DNA of 17,357 nt from Bacteroidota bacterium. Lineage in GTDB: Bacteria; Bacteroidota; Bacteroidia; Chitinophagales; Chitinophagaceae. The notes beneath the pieces are model-generated. The model was not told the DNA's origin. It ran no database searches and saw only the letters and a list, made by a program, of their open reading frames with translations. The DNA is taken from the NCBI GenBank assembly GCA_028876035.1, contig JAGWTK010000034.1:1-17357 (forward strand), given 5' to 3'. A program made the position numbers and the translations under genes. This document shows positions 13,090 to 17,357 of the stretch, in pieces; the stretch's first letter is position 1, and each line of letters begins with the position of its first letter.

Positions 13090-15132
13090 ATGACACGCGA
13101 TAATTCCAATTCTATATTGCAAGGCCCCATTGTGAAAGAGGCCCTCAAAGAATCTTTCGTTAAACTCGATCCCCGCAAGATGTTCCGCAATCCGGTGATG
13201 TTTACCGTTTGGGTAGGCACGGCGGTGATGATGGCGGTTTGCGTGTGGATCGCCCTCGGTGAAAAATCACAGGGCAGCCTGGTCTACAACATCATCGTGA
13301 CAGCCGTTCTTTTCATCACCTTACTCTTTGCCAATTTCGCTGAAGCGATTGCAGAAGCGCGCGGTAAAGCACAGGCGAATAGTCTCAGAAAGACAAGAGA
13401 AGAAACACCCGCCAAATTAATCCAACCCGTTGGCGAGATATACGTGAACGAGGTAAAACTGGTGCCTTCCTCCCAACTCAGAAAAGGCGATGTCTTTTTT
13501 TGCGAAGCAGGCGATATCATTCCTTCCGACGGTGAAATCATCGACGGACTGGCCACGATCGATGAAAGCGCCATCACGGGCGAGAGTGCCCCCGTCATCC
13601 GCGAAGCAGGCGGCGACAAAAGCAGTGTAACGGGGGGTACAAAAGTGCTCAGCGATAAAATCAAAGTGCGGGTGACCACTTCACAGGGCGAAAGTTTTCT
13701 CGATAAAATGATCGCACTCGTAGAAGGTGCCTCCCGGCAAAAAACACCGAACGAAATTGCCCTGACCATCTTACTCGCAGGCTTCACCCTCGTATTCATT
13801 ATCGTAACGGTTACCCTCAAACCCTTTGGCGACTATGCACAAACACCTGTGACCATCGCCGCCTTTATTTCTTTGTTTGTTTGCTTGATACCCACCACCA
13901 TTGGCGGCCTGCTTTCTGCCATCGGTATCGCGGGCATGGATCGCGCACTGCGCGCTAACGTAATTACCAAGAGTGGTAGGGCCGTGGAAACCGCGGGTGA
14001 TGTGGATGTATTGCTGCTGGATAAAACCGGTACCATCACCATTGGAAACCGGAAGGCCACGCATTTCTTCCCGGCACCTGGCATTACCGAAGCTGCGCTG
14101 ACCCGCGCGGTAGTGCTGGGCTCCATGGCCGATCCCACACCCGAGGGCAAATCGATCATCGAGCTTGCCGGCGTTGACCCTGCTACGATTTCACTTAACC
14201 ATCCCCGTTATATCCAGTTCACCGCCGAAACGCGTTCCTCCGGTATTGATTTCGACCAGACCCGGATCCGCAAAGGTGCCGCTGATGCCATCCGCCGGAT
14301 TTGCGTCAATGCAGGCAACAGGTTTCCGGCGGAAGTAGATACCAAAGTGAAAGAAATCGCCGCCAATGGCGGAACGCCCCTGGTGGTGTCGGAAAACGAA
14401 CAGGTACTCGGCACCATTGAATTGCAGGATATCATCAAAACCGGTATCCAGGAACGTTTTGATCGCTTGCGTAAGATGGGTATCAAAACCGTGATGGTTA
14501 CCGGTGATAATCCGCTTACGGCAAAGTTCATTGCAGAAAAAGCCGGGGTAGATGATTTTATCGCCGAGGCCAAACCCGAAGACAAAATGAACTATATCCG
14601 CAAGGAACAAGCGGGGGGCCGACTCGTAGCCATGATGGGCGATGGCACCAACGATGCACCCGCCCTCGCGCAGGCCGATGTGGGCGTGGCGATGAACAGC
14701 GGCACGCAGGCAGCCAAAGAAGCGGGCAATATGGTGGACCTTGATAACGACCCTACCAAACTGATCGAGGTGGTCGAAATCGGTAAGCAATTGCTGATGA
14801 CCCGCGGCACGCTCACCACGTTTAGTATTGCCAATGATGTGGCCAAATACTTTGCCATTGTACCGGCTTTGTTCATCACATCTATCCCCGCACTGCAAGG
14901 CATGAACATCATGCACCTGCATTCACCCGAAAGCGCGATCCTCTCTGCCGTCATCTTTAACGCAATCATTATCCCGTTATTAATACCGCTGGCGTTGAAA
15001 GGAGTCGCTTACAAACCCATTGGCGCGAGCGCGTTGCTGCGGAGAAATCTTTTGATATACGGACTCGGTGGTATCCTCATCCCCTTTGCCGGTATCAAAC
15101 TCATTGACCTTCTTGTATCACTCTTCTATTAA
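13090..15132 (+). CDS. kdpB: KdpB, P-type ATPase subunit of the Kdp potassium pump
   Basis: This 680-residue P-type ATPase is the catalytic subunit that hydrolyses ATP to drive potassium uptake. Motifs include TGES (163-166) in the actuator domain, whose Ser is the inhibitory phosphorylation site in E. coli KdpB; DKTGTIT with phospho-acceptor Asp311; KGA in the nucleotide domain; MVTGDNPLTA (469-478); and GDGTNDAPALAQADVGVAMNS starting at 517. The stretch FSIANDVAKYFAI marks the fifth transmembrane helix typical of KdpB. Length matches the E. coli protein (682). kdpC follows after about 10 bases. ATG 13090 gives the usual N-terminus. Confidence 0.98.
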   Translation: MTRDNSNSILQGPIVKEALKESFVKLDPRKMFRNPVMFTVWVGTAVMMAVCVWIALGEKSQGSLVYNIIVTAVLFITLLFANFAEAIAEARGKAQANSLRKTREETPAKLIQPVGEIYVNEVKLVPSSQLRKGDVFFCEAGDIIPSDGEIIDGLATIDESAITGESAPVIREAGGDKSSVTGGTKVLSDKIKVRVTTSQGESFLDKMIALVEGASRQKTPNEIALTILLAGFTLVFIIVTVTLKPFGDYAQTPVTIAAFISLFVCLIPTTIGGLLSAIGIAGMDRALRANVITKSGRAVETAGDVDVLLLDKTGTITIGNRKATHFFPAPGITEAALTRAVVLGSMADPTPEGKSIIELAGVDPATISLNHPRYIQFTAETRSSGIDFDQTRIRKGAADAIRRICVNAGNRFPAEVDTKVKEIAANGGTPLVVSENEQVLGTIELQDIIKTGIQERFDRLRKMGIKTVMVTGDNPLTAKFIAEKAGVDDFIAEAKPEDKMNYIRKEQAGGRLVAMMGDGTNDAPALAQADVGVAMNSGTQAAKEAGNMVDLDNDPTKLIEVVEIGKQLLMTRGTLTTFSIANDVAKYFAIVPALFITSIPALQGMNIMHLHSPESAILSAVIFNAIIIPLLIPLALKGVAYKPIGASALLRRNLLIYGLGGILIPFAGIKLIDLLVSLFY

Positions 15133-15142
15133 ACGCATGTAT

Positions 15143-15703
15143 ATGAAAGAACATATTGCACCCGCCATTCGGGTTACCCTGGTAGCACTGGTATTCTTTG
15201 CCGGCATCTATACGCTGCTGATCCTTGGCATCAGCAAATTGACGCGAGGCAAAGGACAGGGAGATCAACTTACCGTGAACGGAAAAAAAGTCTATGCCAA
15301 TGTCGGACAAAAATTTACCCAGGATAAATACTTCTGGTCGAGGCCCTCGGCGGTAGACTACAATGCCGCCGGTGCAGGCGGTAGCAATAAAGGTCCCACC
15401 AACCCCGATTACCTGGCCACTGTGCAGGCACGTATCGATAGCTTTGCGGTACACAATCCGGGTGTTCCCAAAACCTCTATACCGGCAGAACTGGTAACGG
15501 CGAGTGGTAGCGGACTCGACCCCGATATTTCTGTCGATGCCGCCAAAGTGCAGGTGGCCAGGATTGCGAAAACACGCGGACTGGCTGCGGCCAATATCGA
15601 ACAGTTGATCATTGCGAATACCAGTGCGCCGCTCGCAGGCGTGGCGGGTCCGACTAAGATAAACGTGCTAGCCCTGAACATCGCCCTCGACAACCTGAAA
15701 TAA
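15143..15703 (+). CDS. kdpC: KdpC, assembly and affinity subunit of the Kdp ATPase
   Basis: The protein is 186 residues from ATG 15143 (MKEHIAPAIRVTL); ATG 15137 would add two residues, while the longer frame from 15068 overlaps kdpB by 65 bases and is unlikely. One N-terminal transmembrane helix (about 9-31) is followed by a periplasmic domain with the family signatures YFWSRPSAVDYNAAGAGGSN and PAELVTASGSGLDPDIS, and the end ALNIALDNL. KdpC stabilises the complex and raises its apparent potassium and ATP affinity. Length agrees with E. coli KdpC (190). The next gene, a short kdpD, starts 24 bases later. Confidence 0.96.
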   Translation: MKEHIAPAIRVTLVALVFFAGIYTLLILGISKLTRGKGQGDQLTVNGKKVYANVGQKFTQDKYFWSRPSAVDYNAAGAGGSNKGPTNPDYLATVQARIDSFAVHNPGVPKTSIPAELVTASGSGLDPDISVDAAKVQVARIAKTRGLAAANIEQLIIANTSAPLAGVAGPTKINVLALNIALDNLK

Positions 15704-15727
15704 CGATCAAGCCTAAACGCAACAGCG

Positions 15728-16852
15728 ATGTCTGAAAAAGAACAGGTAGTGCAGCAGTTCCTGGACCTGATCAAAAAAACGAGAAGGGGCCGGTTGAAGA
15801 TCTATATTGGCATGAGTGCCGGTGTGGGCAAAACCTTTCGCATGCTGCAGGAGGCACACGCACTCCTGCGCAATGGCATTGATGTGAAGATTGGCTATAT
15901 CGAAACGCACAACCGGAAAGAGACGCATGCTTTGCTGGACGGACTACCGGTCATTCCCCGCCGCAAATTATTTTACAAGGGCAAGGAACTCGAGGAGCTG
16001 GACGTGCCCGCGGTGATCAACCTGCGGCCGGAAGTGGTGATCATTGATGAACTGGCACATACGAATATCGAAGGCAGCAAGAATGCCAAGCGCTGGCAGG
16101 ATGTGGAAGAGATACTGGAAGCCGGCATCAGCGTAATCAGTGCGATCAATATCCAGCACATCGAAAGTTTAAATAACGATGTGAAAGATATCACGGGGGT
16201 AGAAGTAAAAGAGCGGGTACCGGATGCGGTACTGGCCGGGGCCGATGAATTGGTGAATATCGACCTTACCGCAGATGAACTAATCGGACGACTGAAAGAA
16301 GGCAAGATCTATGATCAAACCAAGGTGGCCACGGCCCTCAGTAATTTCTTCCGCAGCGAGCATATCCTGCAATTGCGCGAGCTGGCATTGAAAGAAGTAG
16401 CCACGCATGTGGAGCGTAAAGTAGAAAAAGAAGTCACCCATGCCTATGCGGGCAACCACGAACGTTTCCTGGCCTGTATCAGTTCCAATGAAAAAACAGC
16501 CAAAAATGTAATCCGCAAAACCGCCCGCCTGGCGAACTATTACAACAGCAAATGGTATTTACTGTACGTGCAAACGCCAAAGGAAAGTGCGGACAAGATA
16601 CCGCTCGACAAACAGCGGCACCTCATCAACCATTTCAAACTGGCCACCGAATCCGGCGCCGAAGTGATCAAAGTGGAAAGTGCTAACATTGCAAAGACAA
16701 TCATCGAGCAGTGTGAAGAAAGAAAGATCACCACGGTCTGCATCGGCAAGCCGCATTTCAACTTGTTCCGGCTGATCCTGGCGACGAATACCTTTAACAG
16801 TCTGCTCACGAAGCTGTCAGCAGCGGAGATAGATCTCGTTATATTAAGCTGA
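15728..16852 (+). CDS. kdpD: Short KdpD: N-terminal sensor and USP-like domains only, no histidine kinase
   Basis: The protein has 374 residues, against about 890 in E. coli KdpD. It holds the KdpD N-domain with Walker A GMSAGVGKT (28-36), the Walker-B-like IIDELAHTN (105-113) and RWQDVEEIL, then a universal-stress-protein-like domain from about 238 (ERFLACIS...) to the end (AAEIDLVILS). The four transmembrane helices, GAF region, phospho-accepting H box and ATPase of full KdpD are missing, and the frame closes with a normal stop, not a broken end. It is therefore a stand-alone sensor, as known for split KdpD proteins in several bacteria. It is in the kdp operon, 24 bases after kdpC. It may report the cytoplasmic state (potassium, or a nucleotide such as ATP or c-di-AMP in other lineages) to a separate kinase, which is not in the window. 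Confidence 0.93.
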   Translation: MSEKEQVVQQFLDLIKKTRRGRLKIYIGMSAGVGKTFRMLQEAHALLRNGIDVKIGYIETHNRKETHALLDGLPVIPRRKLFYKGKELEELDVPAVINLRPEVVIIDELAHTNIEGSKNAKRWQDVEEILEAGISVISAINIQHIESLNNDVKDITGVEVKERVPDAVLAGADELVNIDLTADELIGRLKEGKIYDQTKVATALSNFFRSEHILQLRELALKEVATHVERKVEKEVTHAYAGNHERFLACISSNEKTAKNVIRKTARLANYYNSKWYLLYVQTPKESADKIPLDKQRHLINHFKLATESGAEVIKVESANIAKTIIEQCEERKITTVCIGKPHFNLFRLILATNTFNSLLTKLSAAEIDLVILS

Positions 16853-16860
16853 AGAACGGG

Positions 16861-16895
16861 GAGTTCTAAGTTCTAAGTTTTAAGTTCTAAGTCAC
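16861..16895 (+). repeat. Heptamer array AAGTNNT, five units, forward
   Basis: Units GAGTTCT, AAGTTCT, AAGTTTT, AAGTTCT, AAGTCAC at 7-base spacing. It begins eight bases after the kdpD stop. Confidence 0.9.
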
Positions 16896-17056
16896 TGCGA
16901 CGCGGAAAAACTGACACCAGTTAGTAAGGTGCCTCGTCAGGTGAGTCAAATAGGGATCTAATAAGAAAAGTGGGTTGCTATTGTAAGTCTGACACCAGTA
17001 CCCCAATAAGCCACCTTGTTTTTCCGTGAGCTTTGCTGTACTGCTGAACTGTTGTC

Positions 17057-17073
17057 GGCACGATAATCGTGCC
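17057..17073. repeat. Perfect palindrome GGCACGAT-A-ATCGTGCC
   Basis: Arms of 8 bases surround a single central A. There is no following T tract. It could be an operator-like dyad or the remnant tip of a mobile repeat; nothing in the sequence decides between these. Confidence 0.6.
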
Positions 17074-17175
17074 ACTGCCCGGCTTTAATAGGCAAAGGAA
17101 AAAGTAGTGGCGTTTGGGGTACGAAGCCCGCCGGCTATGAGGCGATCCATCGAAAAAAATACGCTTGCGGCAGCG

Positions 17176-17203
17176 CTTTTTGTTTCAAGACAAAAACTAA
17201 GGC
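17176..17203 (+). repeat. 28-base hairpin repeat, copy 1
   Basis: It reads CTTTTTGTTTCAAGACAAAA, then ACTAAGGC. It differs at one base (C for G) from 17330-17357, a change that weakens the base of the stem. Confidence 0.85.
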
Positions 17204-17211
17204 GAAAAGAC

Positions 17212-17239
17212 AAGTTCTAAATTTTAAGTGCTAAGTCCT
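17212..17239 (+). repeat. Heptamer array AAGTNNT, four units, forward
   Basis: Units AAGTTCT, AAATTTT, AAGTGCT, AAGTCCT at 7-base spacing. Same orientation as the array at 16861-16895, unlike the inverted pairs elsewhere. Confidence 0.8.
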
Positions 17240-17255
17240 TAACTACGGAGAACCT

Positions 17256-17287
17256 AAATCCAGAAATCTAAAAATCCATAAATCCCA
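17256..17287 (+). repeat. Octamer array AAATCCNN, four units
   Basis: AAATCC, AAATCT, AAATCC and AAATCC start at 17256, 17264, 17272 and 17280, an exact period of 8. The unit is distinct from the AAGTNNT heptamer. Confidence 0.75.
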
Positions 17288-17329
17288 AATAAACCCTATA
17301 TCCTATACGCAGCCTTGAATTTTTTGTTA

Positions 17330-17357
17330 CTTTTTGTTTCAAGACAAAAAGTAAGGC
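17330..17357 (+). repeat. 28-base hairpin repeat, copy 2, reaching the window end
   Basis: Together with the bases just upstream it forms an 11-base-pair stem, TTACTTTTTGT (17327-17337) with ACAAAAAGTAA (17344-17354), loop TTCAAG. The element may continue past the window. Confidence 0.85.

Larger units (their letters stand above)
16853..17357. other. Gene-free repeat-rich region after kdpD
   Basis: 505 bases without a convincing gene. They contain two forward heptamer arrays (16861-16895, 17212-17239), a repeated CTGACACCAGT (16911-16921, 16989-16999), inverted CGGAAAAAC/GTTTTTCCG (16903-16911, 17018-17026), a GGCACGAT-A-ATCGTGCC palindrome (17057-17073), an octamer array (17256-17287) and two copies of a hairpin-bearing 28-base repeat (17176-17203, 17330-17357). 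A 62-codon minus frame (16887-17075) is judged spurious. No clear kdp terminator was found. Confidence 0.65.

Noticed and set aside
15728..16852. kdpD as a pseudogene truncated by a frameshift
   Set aside because: The frame ends with a clean stop after a complete USP-like domain, and no kinase-like sequence follows in any frame; split KdpD proteins are known.
16887..17075. 62-codon minus-strand frame after kdpD
   Set aside because: Lies wholly in repeats and inverted repeats; no recognisable features.

Overview
The window reads as a chromosomal segment of a member of the Bacteroidota, most likely near the Chitinophagaceae. The grounds are type IX secretion and gliding genes (porU, gldJ), a DUF983 protein, weak Shine-Dalgarno signals, one good TTG-N17-TAnnTTTG promoter, and many intergenic repeats. 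The family-level placement is inference; no rRNA or tRNA gene is present to test it.

Left part (1-6426): a partial porU (type IX secretion sortase) runs off the left edge on the minus strand. Across a 432-base gap it is divergent from gldJ (plus strand), which ends at a strong intrinsic terminator and is followed by murF. Middle (6486-10744): a DUF983 membrane protein, a membrane-anchored M19 dipeptidase, a small unrecognised CxxC membrane protein, and an NtrC-type sigma-54-dependent response regulator. Right part (11213-16852): a high-affinity potassium pump operon made of a 27-residue unannotated membrane micro-ORF, kdpF, kdpA, kdpB, kdpC, and a short KdpD that has only the cytoplasmic sensor part and no histidine kinase.

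The most interesting regulatory reading is that the usual KdpD/KdpE pair is replaced. A sigma-54 activator lies just upstream of kdp. A good -24/-12 match sits 29 bases before the first kdp-operon start codon, and an AAATGAAA/TTTCATTT dyad lies about 120 bases further up, where an activator would bind. The histidine kinase partner is not in the window.

Five gene-free stretches (3079-3510, 6945-7487, 9102-9409, 10745-11212, 16853-17357) are packed with repeats. These include period-7 arrays of consensus AAGTNNT, which at three loci occur in inverted orientation around an insert. They also include a composite palindromic repeat of about 120 bases present twice on opposite strands (7166-7285 and 10815-10935), with a partial third copy at 9237-9281. 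They look like a family of small non-autonomous intergenic elements; no transposase is present in the window.
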